Assembly (NCBI RefSeq): GCF_963422355.1 | Contig: NC_085105.1 | Coordinates: forward strand, 2,100,052-2,164,051 | DNA: 64,000 nucleotides | DNA from: Corticium candelabrum | Taxonomy: Eukaryota > Porifera > Homoscleromorpha > Homosclerophorida > Plakinidae | Reading direction: 5' to 3' | Shown here: in pieces, positions 12,704 to 23,240 of the stretch | Layout of the letters: each line of letters starts with the position of its first letter | How positions within the stretch are numbered: position 1 is the first letter of the stretch | Notes under the pieces: generated by a model | The model's input: only the letters and a program-made list of their open reading frames with translations | Told to the model about the DNA's origin: nothing | Databases searched by the model: none | Program-made: the position numbers and the translations under genes

Positions 12704-13361
12704 ATCAGGGTTGTACGTTCCCAGCATACAAAAGGCATGGCGCTCCGCCATGCCTTGGCTTCCACTTGGTGTAGGCCCGCCAATGCTTTGCTGCATGAGT
12801 ACGCAGAGATTAGCTATATATATGAAGACAATGGACGTGTATTTGTATTTTGAGAAGTTGTTTGAGGCTAACAAGTAGTTCCTGGGATGCTTGGTTTGAA
12901 GATAAGACCAATTAGGACAAAGCCTGCCATATGGTATGAACTTAATTGTAATATAAGTACTCAAAGATCAGCAGTGGTTGTTGATCAGCACTGCCCACTA
13001 TTTAGGTCAGTATATCTGATGGTAACAAACTAGTTTTCTAAATACTCGCCCTTCCTATCTTATGTACTAGGTTCTCAGCTACTTGAAGTCTGCAAATTTT
13101 CCACGGGCTATAAGGCTTAATATAGCTATCATGTGGTCAAGATAAAAAGAAACTTTCTATAGAAAATATACTACGTCGTTCCTTTTGTGCCTGAGCATTC
13201 CATGACAACAGTTTGTCGCATCTCAGTGTAAGCAAACCTGCATCAAGCTTTCGAGGGTGTGTCACCATAAAATTAGAATGAGAGTACCCAAAATTTAGAA
13301 TGGGCGTGGTTACAACAATTTCCGCCAGGCCTTGCAAAAATCTTGGGGAACTCCCTAAGCG
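12704..13361. mobile_element. ~660-bp insertion in collagen copy 2, terminal exon
   Basis: Comparison with copy 1 shows the terminal exon cut after AAACAGC and resumed at GTGTACTAGAG. The inserted block starts with ATCAGGGTTG and contains a short perfect-looking hairpin (GGCATGGCGCTCCGCCATGCC region near 12734). AGC on both sides may be a 3-bp target duplication. No terminal inverted repeats or protein were recognised, so the element class is unknown. Confidence 0.55.
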
Positions 13362-13825
13362 TGTACTAGAGACGTGTTTCCAGCGTGCAGTGTATGATGT
13401 ACTAGTGCAAGTGTGGCAAGACAAACTCTACTCGTCATCATACAGTGTGACCTTGGTGGTTCTGATCGATGGCAAAACGTCCACTGGAGGATGGGGAAGT
13501 GGCAGAAGTACCAACAGAAAACACTGGATTCAGCAATCGTTAACAAAGCCTGTTGTAGCTGATACGGTCTGCAATGGGGGGGGGGGGGGGGGCGGAAGCC
13601 TACGCAGCTGAAGAATTGCTGAAAATTATGGTCCAGTTGAATTAAGGGCATTTAATAAAGATGTCAATGCTTGGAATGCTATACAAACACTTCCAAAACT
13701 TGCAGGAGTAAGTATTTACAAATACTCTTTTCCACGCCAACAATCACAATATTGGCGTCTGCACATGCAATGTCAAAGGATGGGGTGCTACTAGCGAGTT
13801 TCGTCTTGAGTACAGCAAATGCTAA

Positions 13826-14297
13826 TGTCAATGGTCACAGGTGGTGATGTGCCTAATAAGCAAGCTTCAAAAACGACAAAATGTTATAGTGATTGATTTG
13901 TTTGTTTTAGTTCTGATAGTTGCACGTATAGCTATAGAGATAAATATAAGTTTAACTGACTGCCAGTTGTGCAATAGATCAAAATTTGATTGTAGTGCTA
14001 ACGGCTAGCTAGTGCAATGCTGTGCTACCTCTGATTGCAATTTTTGGACAAGACTAGTTGTAAATATTTTAGTGCAGCGTCTGTTAACTGTCTGCCTTGG
14101 CATTGCTAGAATATTTAAAAGTTTTCAAAATGCCTAACACAAAATTTGGTCTCCGGTTTAGTCAAACCCTAAAATATTGTGCACTTTTTTTTAGATAGCC
14201 GGACACTTGCAAGTAGATAGCCGGAAGTGTGACGCGCGAAAAGGAGTCTGGCTACGCGAGACCAGTGTCTTTCTCTGGTCTACAACTTGTCAAGGAG
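13826..14297. other. Spacer between dead collagen and BTB gene A
   Basis: Begins with the shared collagen 3' flank and ends with the likely promoter of the BTB gene. It contains the recurring 17-mer GTCTGGCTACGCGAGAC at 14246-14262. No TATA box was convincing. Confidence 0.5.
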
Positions 14298-15555
14298 ATG
14301 AAGTCAAGAAGTAATAAACTTAGTTACCGATCGTCGACAATGAACAAACTTGCGTATTCTCAAACGTTTGTTTGTGAAGAGAGACGTCTCAAGAACTACG
14401 ACAGCAGCAATCTGCACGAATGCGCCACTGAATTGGCACAAACGGCACAAGACTTTGCAAGTAAGATCAAACAAAAAGCAGAGAGTAATTTATACTTTAG
14501 TACCGCAATTTCAAATGTGCTCTACAGTTGTTGATGAAGGGGGCCCGTCTGATCAGGTTGACTGCACGTGCACGTGGAAGGCAGATTTAGTTGAAGAGCT
14601 GGACACGTTGACACAAACAAGTAAAACAAAGTTTCAGAAGTTTGCAGACGAGATCAAACAAAGAGCAAAAGCAGTAGTGGCCGCAGAAGCAAAGCTAGGT
14701 AAAAAAAGAAGAAAGGTAGAAGACGACATAAAACTATTGCAACAACGTCTAGAAGATGAAAAGAAATCTATGAAGAACGTTTACAAATTTCAGTGTGGCC
14801 AAGTCAAATTGAATGTGGGAGGTCACAAGTTCACCACATCTCTCACAACACTGAGGAGTCAACCAGACTCTATGCTAGCAGTTATGTTTAGTGGACGTCA
14901 TCAACTCGCGACTGATGAAGATGGAGCTTACTTTATTGATAGAGATGGTACACATTACAGGCATATTCTCAATTACTTAAGAGATGATACCAATCTTGAG
15001 GAGACTCTTCCACAAACAAAAAGAGAGCAAATTGAGCTTCTCAAAGAGGCTCAATACTGTCAACTGAATAAACTTGAAACTAAAATTAGGATGAAGATGT
15101 TGCCACGTGTTACTCAAGAGCAGCTGAATATGGGTTTTGTAAACTACCAATATAACCAGTCTGTCTACCAACTACTCCAGCATATCCAGCATCCCCAGAA
15201 TCGTTTCATATCTGATGGTGGATGCCTACTAGAGACAGCAAGACTAGCTAGTCAGTCATTGTCACGTGAAGAGCATGATTTGTCTGAATTGAACTTTTCA
15301 AACACACACTTTTCTTGTGCTGGAATTTCCTTCAAAAGATCATGTTTGCGACAAGCAAACTTCTCTGGGTGCTGCTTTGAACCTCATTACCCAGTTGACT
15401 TTTCTGGTACTGATCTATCAGAAGCTGACTTCCGACGTTGTGCTGGTCTCATCACAGGAGGAGTCAATTTCAAAGGGGCCATATTAGACAACACAAAGTT
15501 TGATGGTGGTGTGGAACAAAAACTGCTTGCAAAACTACAGTCTGAAGACAAATAA
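14298..15555 (+). CDS. BTB/POZ (KCTD-type) protein with pentapeptide repeats, copy A
   Basis: Two exons, 14298-14484 and 14528-15555, split by a 43-bp GT-AG intron, encode 404 residues. The intron is preferred over a longer unspliced frame because it joins KIKQKAE to VDEGGPS in frame and recurs in copies C and E. Residues 42-150 are charged and heptad-rich with two similar halves (ELAQTAQDFASKIKQKA and ELDTLTQTSKTKFQKFADEI). Residues 155-245 form a T1/BTB domain (VKLNVGGHKFTTSLTTL, DRDGTHYRHILNYLR). Residues 313-386 are pentapeptide-like repeats (LSELNFSNTHF, LRQANFSGCCF, LSEADF). This order matches KCTD9, whose relatives act as oligomeric Cul3 ubiquitin-ligase adaptors in the cytosol or nucleus; that function is inferred. 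ATGAAGTCAAGAAGTAATAAA at the start is conserved at 40139. Confidence 0.88.
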
Positions 15556-16562
15556 CGTATTGTGTGTTTCTGAGCAGCTCAACTTCATGTGCAAGCTGGA
15601 ACGCTAACACTAATCAATGACCATTATTGTATGATGATCTATTACCTGATGTAGCAGAGTAAGAATGGTGGTACAGTGCAGTTGTATCTATATGTAACAT
15701 GTACTGCTGCTTCCTTGTTGAAAGCAGTGCAGTCATTGTCTGATTACAACAGTACAACAGTATTTGTTTTAAGCTTTGAGCTTTTTCAGGTTGAATAATA
15801 ACGTAGCAGCCATTTTAAATGCAGGGTTGCCCAAATTGTCCTGAAAACAAATTAATATCATCGATTTTAGCTCAAAATTGAACAAGATATCTACAAAACA
15901 ATTACACATAACCTCGCAAACCCTCACACAGTGCAGACTATAATACATATGATCCTACGAGGATGTGACCTTTTAGATACAACCAGTGGACAATAACAGG
16001 CAATAATTAGAAAGGCTCGTGTTACACAATAAACGGCAACATGCATAAAACATTTTAGGAAAATCGAAAGCAATATAGAGAGAGTTGACGTCTCAAAAAG
16101 GATGGGAAACAATTTGCCAGGTAAGATTGTAGACACAGTGAGAAGAATGTTACTAACGCTTGTATACGTATGAAAACAAAGTACGGTTGTATAGTTACAG
16201 TACAGTACACATAGCTGCATGAATGCATAAATACAGCATATATTATCCGTACATTGCTGCACATTTTTCCTTGAGCACTTCAGCGTGCTGCATTGTAGGG
16301 AAGATGTATGCTACATAGCAGTTTCGATCTTTTCCTTGAACACTTAAGTGTGCTGTAATGTAGGAATGATGTAACGCTGTATCTATGCATTCGTGGAGCT
16401 ATGTGTACTGTCAGCAGAATGCTATCTTGTTTTCAGACGTTTACAAATGCTAACATTTTTCCAAATGTTTTTGTACTTGTATATCATATAAATTAAGCTT
16501 GTAGTACAGTACAAACAGAGAAATCTTCTAAACAAAACAGTGCAATGTACCAGTATATACTT
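15556..16562. other. BTB 3' flank and spacer
   Basis: Nearly the same sequence follows BTB copy C (28556 to about 29270), showing recent common descent of A and C. No gene, RNA or conserved exon was seen. Two GAACACTT(A/C)AGTGTGCTG-like half-palindromes occur near 16275 and 16340. Confidence 0.6.
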
Positions 16563-16700
16563 GGTCTTGCAGAAGCAAGTATTTATAAATATTCTTTTCC
16601 GCGCCAACAATCACAATATTGGAGTCTGTATGTACAACGTCAAAGGATGGGACGCTACTATACCGAGTTTCGTCTTGAATACAGCATTCAATGCTACTAT
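16563..16700 (+). pseudogene. Collagen terminal-exon fragment
   Basis: Matches the last ~45 codons of the collagen head domain (ASIYKYSFPRQQSQYW, then a shifted stretch, then TEFRLEYSIQC) and continues into the shared collagen 3' flank to about 16930. All upstream exons are gone. It marks the boundary of another collagen-BTB unit. Confidence 0.85.
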
Positions 16701-17648
16701 TCGGATACTAAAAACGACGAACGTTAGTGATTTATTTGTTTGTTTTAGTTCTGATGTTTGCACATTTTCGCGCTTGCAATGCGTGTGATGTGATAGTTGC
16801 ACGTGTGGAGATTACGTATGCAACTGACTGCCAGTTGTGCAATAGATCAACAACTTTTTTTGTAGTCCTAACGGCTAGCTAATGCAATGTTGTGCAATTT
16901 CTGATTACAGCGTTTATGACAGAACATTTGAAAAACCTAAATTAATTTGGAGTCAACTCTATGAAATTCTTAGTACAGCGTTTGCTGTCTGCATTAGAAT
17001 TGGCACTGCTAGAGTATTTAAAGGTTGAAGATGCCTAACGTAACATTTTGCCTTAGTTTAGTCAAAATCTATGGTTTAGTGTTACTAGTTATCCGAATAT
17101 TGCAAACATAAAATACTATCTGTTTGACAGCTACGAGCCCTTCTAGTTTACGCATGGGAAACATGGCAGAAGTCATGTGACTAGAACGTATTTCACCTAC
17201 GTGTGTATGTACATGTACATATGCCTCCGACAAAGTCTGTCGCGCTTGAGACAAAATATATATGTGGAATGCAAGAGAATGCCTAATTACAACACGCAAA
17301 AGTAATGTCACGTGAGTCACGTGAGTCTGCTATAAATACCGTTGGCTTGGTCTAATCGTATATTCTGATCTAGAGAAATAATGCCGTAAGCGACAGCTCA
17401 GTTTGCGAATTTCATACTCTGACTGCATGAATCCTGTGTGTGTAAGTGCATTTGTATATACAGTGTAGCGTGCTGCGTGCAAATTTGCGTAGCTGTTTCA
17501 AAAGGTGTGCATGGAAACGAAATAATCACATGCTCAAAATTTGAGTGGCCAATGACAAACAATCTTTTAGTCGAGTCTCCCGAATTTTCTCGATTATCTC
17601 GTTACTAGGTTCTGCAAACATTGAAGAACTGGATCTCTGATCTATGAA
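16701..17648. other. Spacer upstream of BTB copy B
   Basis: Collagen-type 3' flank to about 16930, then a stretch whose last 500 bp resembles 37210-37480, the region upstream of the BTB fragment at 40139. This supports a shared promoter region. No coding exon seen. Confidence 0.55.
17309..17338 (+). promoter_or_regulatory. Paired CACGTG E-boxes with TATA box
   Basis: Two CACGTG palindromes (17309-17314 and 17318-17323) spaced 9 bp apart are followed by TATAAATA at 17331-17338, about 310 bp upstream of the BTB copy B start region. The order E-box, E-box, TATA is a plausible core promoter. The homologous place near 37360 has degenerate versions (TTACGTAAGTCAC), so it is not conserved in every copy. 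Confidence 0.4.
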
Positions 17649-18737
17649 ATGAACTCAAGAAGTAATAAAACTTTGTCAGCAACAATAGCGAGTTCGTGTA
17701 TAATTCTCAACCGTGTTCTATGAAGAGAGACGTTGAGAGAACAATGACACGATCAAGCAAACCGTATGCATCTCAAAATCTGGCCGAATGCTTCACTGAA
17801 TTGGCACAACCGGCGCAAGAGTTTGCAAGTAAGATCAAACAAAAAGCAGAGGCAGTAACCGTTGCAGAAACAAAGCTACGTGAAAAAATTAAGCGTCAGC
17901 ATCACGACCTAGACGAGACAAACAGAAGAGTAGACGAAGAAATAGGAGAAATGCAACAACGTTTACAAGATGAAAAGAAATTTATGAAGAACGTTTACAA
18001 ATTTCAGTGTGGCCAAGTCAAATTGAATGGAGGAGATCACAAGTTCACAACATCTCTCACAACACTGAGGAGTCAACCAGACTCTATACTAGCAGTTATG
18101 TTTAGTGGACGTCATCAACTCGCGACTGATGAAGGTGGAGCTTACTTTATTGATACAAATGGTACACATTACAGGCATATTCTCAATTACTTGAGGGATG
18201 ATACCGATCCTGAAGTGACTCTTCCACAAACAAAAAGAGAGCAGACTGAACTTCTTAACAAGGCTCAATACTGTCAACTGAATAAACTTGAAACCAGAAT
18301 TTGGAAGATGATGTTGCCACGTGTTACTCAAGAGCAGCTGAATACGTGCTTTATCAACAACCAGTACCATCACCAGTATGACAATTTTTCAACTGACTGT
18401 GATTATAGATACCAAACGCAAACAGTAAGACAAACCAGTCAGTCAGTTAATGTCGCGTGATGAGCATGATTTGTCTGGATTGGACTTTCAAAGACATACT
18501 TGTCTTGCGCTGAAATTTCCTTCAAATGATCATGTTTGCGACATGCTACCTACTCTGGGTGTTGCTTTACCTCTGATCGTCCCGTTGATTTTTCAGATGC
18601 TAATTTATCAGGAGCCAATTTTCCAAATTATGAAGATACGTCTAGATCTCACCACAGGAGGAGTCAATTTCAAAGGAGCCATACTGGATAACGCAAAGTT
18701 TGACAATGGTGTGAAACAAAAACTGCTTGAAAACTAA
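17649..18737 (+). pseudogene. BTB/pentapeptide copy B, frameshifted
   Basis: The ancestral ATG at 17649 soon runs into a stop through an early frameshift; a downstream ATG at 17720 opens 246 codons. These encode the coiled-coil part and a complete T1/BTB domain (FTTSLTTLRSQPDS, TNGTHYRHILNYL) and stop at 18460. The pentapeptide part continues in another frame (18450-18737: MSRDEHDLSGLDF, then a second shift, then TTGGVNFKGAILDN). The BTB core Val-Gly-Gly has become Gly-Gly-Asp (LNGGDHKF). The second coiled-coil half (VDEGG...) is absent. It could still make a truncated BTB-only protein that poisons oligomers, but decay is the simpler reading. Confidence 0.8.
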
Positions 18738-19690
18738 AACTACAGTCTAAAAACAAATGGCGCATATATATGTTCCTTAACAGCTTATTGATCAACTCTA
18801 TGTAATAATTAACCCTTATAGTATGCTGTTGTTGTTCTATCGACTGATGTAGTCCAGTAAAAATGTTGCTACAAAATGCAGTTTAATTTACCTAAACCAT
18901 TGCTGACTCAGTAGTTACCAGATGGTGCAGTGTTATTTACATGAAAAGTTGTTTGAGTGTGACAACCTGCATGTGTAGACAGTCTATAGCCTAAAACTAC
19001 AGTATGAGCTGCACCTTCATGTAACAACCATTCAATACTTTAGGTTTTTAAGTATTGCTTTGAATTGGAGGTACTTAAAATTCTAGGTTTTCTCACTGTT
19101 TATTAACTTATCATTAGTTCAAGCTGCACAAGTATGAAAATGGTCGAAGCTACAGTACAGTGAAAAAAACTTGCCTCGACGAAAAAATTCGAAGTGCTAA
19201 AATAAAAAGCTCAAACACTATTACATTCTTTTATTTCCTTACGTCTTAGTCACAAAATTAGTTTATTTCTCTTCTCCCCACTTGATTCGTCTCAAAATAA
19301 AAGTGTGGTTTATCACCTCTTGTAAGAGCATGACTTCAACTGGCAGACCATACTGGCTGTCATTGCAACAATTTAAATAACAATTGTATGAAATAAATAT
19401 GTAATCAACAATTAACCAAAATATGGACACGTGATACTGGATTCTAAAGACTAAAAGTGAGAGTGATGGTTACACTTGTACTACCACTACAATACACAAA
19501 CAACACTAACACGAACAGATACTATTACCACCTCCATATCACCACTCTAGACATCATCAACACGTGCAACAACATCGTGTAGCTATAGAATTGACTGTCA
19601 TCTACATTATTGATGACCATGTAACATGAACTTACCTATAGCTGTAAAGTGTTGCAAGCATGCAGTGGAGTCTTTAATTAATTAATTTAC
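18738..19690. other. Spacer shared with the inverted BTB pair
   Basis: 18950-19100 and 19280-19330 reappear in inverted orientation at about 43610-43990, between BTB copies D and E. It is therefore part of an inverted segmental duplication. No gene seen. Confidence 0.65.
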
Positions 19691-20143
19691 ATGTACGTCG
19701 CTGATCATGATGCTGCTACAAACACAAGTTTTTACCATTGCCGACTCGGTAACCAGACAGTACTGTGCAGTTTACCAGAATATTGCTGCTGGTACTACAG
19801 GCTCATCCTCCCCCACACGCCCCTCCCCCGCGCGCGAACGTTTGGCCACGCGAGACAAAGGCAGGACGATTTTGAATCGGCAATACACGGGTTGGAGAGG
19901 TCGAGGCCAACGAAAGGCACAGAGCGAACTCTACAGTTTGTGCAGCAGATGACGACTTTAGAAAGTAATTTTTATCCTTTAATACTGCAACTTCAAATGT
20001 GCTTTACAATTGTTGATGAAGGGGGCCCTTCTGAGGTTGACTGCACGTGGAAGGCAAATTTAGCTGAAGAGCTGGACACGTTTACACAAACAAGTAAAAC
20101 AAAGTTTCAGGGGTTTGCAGACGAGATCAACCAAAGAGCACAA
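19691..20143 (+). pseudogene. BTB/pentapeptide copy C, 5' half
   Basis: The reading frame from 19691 leads into the family's N-terminal part (VDEGGPSEVDCTWKA, then EELDTFTQTSKTKFQGFADE) and is cut at 20143 by a 7.4-kb insertion. The small intron of copies A and E is recognisable (donor GTAATTTTTATCC near 19965), but its acceptor AG has become AA. Because the intron is a multiple of three here, the unspliced frame stays open. Its 5' part matches the start region of copy D in inverted orientation. Confidence 0.75.
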
Positions 20144-20148
20144 TATGT

Positions 20149-20626
20149 TGTACAGGGACTATTTGGTTCCGTGGACTATTTGGTCGCGGGCAATTATCTC
20201 GCTCCTATTTGGTTCCCGAAACCGTTTAACTAGGGCTTATTTGGTTTCGGCCACCTGCAGGACTATTTGGTCGCGTGGACTATTTGGTTTCGCATTTATT
20301 GCGCCTCGAATCGGCACTCTCCAACTCTTACAGCTGTACGAGACGGACGCGAACGACGTGACGATGGCCATGATAATTTTCACGCCTCTCCCAGACGTCT
20401 CGATGAGCCAAAATCGAGTGCGACCTGCTTCTTCTTCGTTTGTATTTGGCTTAATGTGAATACCGAAGTCATCACGACATTGTCGATCGCAATTTCGCGT
20501 GTCTGACGTTTCCTTTTGAGGCGAATCTCGGCTCGTCTGGTAGCGGGCGTGTTGAAAGTAGGCGGAGTAAGAATGTCTTGTGCGTTACAAGGTAAACAAA
20601 CATGATCCGATCACCGAGTGTAGAGA
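20149..20626 (+). repeat. Left 478-bp terminal inverted repeat
   Basis: Contains about six direct copies of CTATTTGGT or TTATTTGGT followed by C/T-x-CG (from 20156, 20172, 20205, 20236, 20262 and 20279), arranged like transposase-binding subterminal repeats. It ends inside at GTGTAGAGA. A short open frame across it is duplicated in the other repeat and is not a gene. Confidence 0.85.
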
Positions 20627-21212
20627 CATGGTGATGTGCCTAAGAATGTTTTAGTGCGTAGAATGCTGCGGTTAGCTGCAGATTTATGCATCGATCCTGC
20701 ATGGCATCGATCGATACTTAGGTGCACAGTGACGTATGCCTACTGTCTACGCAAGGAAGACGATCAACGTCTCTGAAATTGGTTGCGCACGACCAAAGAT
20801 CGGTGATGACTTTCAGAACAGAAGAGAAAATAAGTGAATATATGTAGTTCGAGAAACAACTAATTAAATGTATCTGATGTAAAATCACTTATTTGCACTT
20901 GGTCTCTCAGATGGGTATTGATGGTTGTTTGTCTGCGTTGTTGTACACTATAAAACGATCCGTTTGTTTAGTGAAATCTTTTTTTCTTGTATACATGCAT
21001 CTTCTGTGTCTTTCTGCCATTTAGTCTGTCCGTCTGTCTATCTTTTCTTTGAATGGTGACACAGCAAATGTGCTGCAGTAGAATCAGGATATGCAGACAA
21101 GAAAATGAAGACAAGAACTATACTAATCAGCATGCAGCTATGCGCATGCATGCAGATATGAGTGTGTATACAGAGATGCAATGCAAGAGTGATCAGCGGA
21201 AAAGTGTCTAAG
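20627..21212. other. Unassigned internal part of the foldback element
   Basis: About 590 bp between the left inverted repeat and the first GTCT array. No gene, inverted repeat or RNA was recognised. Confidence 0.4.
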
Positions 21213-21250
21213 TCTGTCTGTCTGTCTGTCTGTCTGTCTGACTGACTGAC
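21213..21250. repeat. (GTCT)n/(GACT)n tail of truncated retrotransposon
   Basis: Tetranucleotide array directly at the 3' end of the minus-strand element above it. On the minus strand the junction reads AATAAATGATCTTTGTCAGTC. Confidence 0.85.
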
Positions 21251-23212
21251 AAAGATCATTTATTGAACATACAAGGCACTACGTACATCATAGGAAGTCG
21301 AAACATAATAGTCGCTACTGAAATCTAAAACCCACTAATGAATGCTACTTTGAAGTTCGCAGTCTAAAGCTATATCAGCACTAGAACTTTGTAAATGAAG
21401 TCTGTCAATCTTCTTCAGCAAGACTTTAGCATTGCATCTCTGTAGGATTACACTCAATTTTTTTCTCCAGTAGGAACGGAATTCAGCCTTGTTGCATTTT
21501 CCGTCGCTGTCCCTTGATCGCAATGACAAAGTGTTCAGGTAGTCTGTCGCAGTATTCCCCCAGTGACCGAAATGTTCAAAGACTAACGGCGCAAAGTTAG
21601 GGGTGGAACCTCCAGGTAAAAGATCTTTTAAGTATTTGGCCTTCTTCTTTTCTTCTCTTCTGGATGCAGCACATCCACTTTCACTACTCGACCTGGGAAA
21701 AGCTTCGCAGCTCCAAGGGTGGGAGAGTGAAATATCAAGGTCAATGTTAGAACCATCTCCAGCATCGAAAACCACAATGTCCGGTCGATTACTATTGTTT
21801 GTGTACCTGTCTCGCACTTCTTTTCTGTGGTGAAGACCCACCTCCTTGAGGCACTCGCACCAGCCTGCTACGACACTGTCATGTTGCCATACAGGTCCAC
21901 CCCCGTGTTTGCAGGTCAAGAAATGGTATCCATAATCATCTGCTTCTTTCCCACACTCACAAATAGGTGCCAGGGACTTGAAGGGCATTGGGCATCCCAG
22001 CCTCAGAAGAGCCGCTAACCGAAATTCGGAAGGCTTAAATGCAAGCCTATCTGAGGAAGGTGCTGCCTCTAGCCATGAGCCACATCCAGGACCTTGAATC
22101 GACCTTAGACGAGCAGCCTGATGTTGATCCTGAGATTGATCCAGAAGGTGTTGAAGACTAGTTGTAGATAACTCGTCCGTGATGCGATGTTGTAGCTTGA
22201 TGGGCTGATCGGTTAAGTCAGTGAAGCAAACCCCTCCAAGGGTGCTTGGCGTGCCCGCCAAGAGAGAATCGATATGCTGCTTAGCATCTTTTAGATTCTG
22301 TCCAGTTGCGCCCAGATTGTCTAATATTGACTGTGAGCTTTCCCAGATATATGAGAATCTTTTCGGCAGTATTGCTGATGAGTGTACCCAACCTGCTAGG
22401 AAAGATGCAGGTGAAATTTTTTCGACTGAAGTCATTCCGAATCCCCCTTTTCTTATGGGCAGGATGGCTTGCGACCATTGAGCCTCAGATGTATTGGTGA
22501 CACCTATGATGTGACTAAAGGACGCATGCGTTATGCTATCATGGATGGTTGCCGCAGGCTTGAGTAAGGAAGGAGGAACTGTTCTTGTCAAATGATTCAT
22601 GCGAGTTGTGTGGCAGTGCCTCAAAAGGAGCATGGAGCTCTGAGGGTCATCCAGCGACACAATCTCTTGGCAAAGCAAGCTGCCTGACTTGGCGAACTCG
22701 ATGCACTGTGATGCAACAAAGTCGAATCTCCCAATGGGTGTCCCCAGTAACACAGATCCTTCCACGGCTCTGGGAAAAGGAGCCAAAATTTCAGTGGACC
22801 CTGGAGAGTAGATTTGACACTTTTGATCAGCAATCAGTAAACCAGATTCTTCAGCCAATGAAAGCTTCAGATTAGCAAAGGAATCAAGTACAGGCCCCTC
22901 ATTGCCGAGCAAAAAGATGTCATCCAGGTAGGCTAAGACTACTATTTCCGGGTAGTCAGCTTGAATTTTGGTGATTGTAGGGTGAATTCCTAAGGCAAAT
23001 AGGACAGGCCCCAGGGGGTCACCTTGGTGCACACCTTCTTCAGAAGATATGATCACCGTTTCCTTTCCCTTGACATACACGAGAGGGCTGGAATTTCCAT
23101 ACATTTGCTCAAAATGGGCCAAGATGGCTGGAAATTTTGATAAAACTTCCTTGTGCAAAGAAGACCTCTTGATGGTGTTAAAGGCATTCTTTATGTCAGT
23201 TTTAACGAGCAC
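21251..23212 (-). mobile_element. 5'-truncated RLE non-LTR retrotransposon
   Basis: The open frame 21335-23257 begins inside the GTCA array; true element sequence starts at LVKTDIKNAFNTI, mid-way through the reverse transcriptase. It retains the rest of the RT (EEGVHQGDPLGP, AYLDDIFLLG), a CCHC-like finger (CECGKEADDYGYHFLTC) and a restriction-like endonuclease (NRPDIVVFDAG, DLDISLSHPW, REEKKKAKY). The C-terminus matches the neighbouring full-length element at roughly half of positions, so it is a separate subfamily. Loss of the 5' part, with the 3' end intact, is what target-primed reverse transcription leaves behind. The frame is otherwise undamaged over about 620 codons. Confidence 0.85.
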
Positions 23213-23240
23213 CGACTGACTGACTGACCGACTGACTGAC
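23211..23240. repeat. (GACT)n junction array
   Basis: About seven tetranucleotides lying exactly between the 3' end of the full-length retrotransposon and the 5' truncation point of the next. Confidence 0.85.

Larger units (their letters stand above)
9855..13825 (+). pseudogene. Collagen copy 2, dead
   Basis: Colinear with the intact collagen genes over all exons, but broken throughout. The first exon reaches a stop after 11 codons and its splice donor region carries TGA. Exon 2 has lost its Gly frame. Exon 3 (10671-10720) and exon 4 are shortened or shifted. Exon 5 (10889-10964) has an internal deletion and a TAG. Exon 8 is shortened, exon 9 has a mutated donor (GGAAGA), and exon 10 contains a stop. 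The terminal exon is split by an insertion (about 12704-13361) and then shifted by an 18-G run at 13577. A tRNA-derived SINE sits in intron 5. Exon-intron colinearity shows duplication at the DNA level, not retrocopying. Confidence 0.9.

Noticed and set aside
14350-14527. Unspliced start of BTB copy A giving a 401-codon frame
   Set aside because: Its first ~55 residues come from the wrong frame of exon 1 and the intron; splicing the 43-bp intron restores the conserved coiled coil and the conserved ATG.
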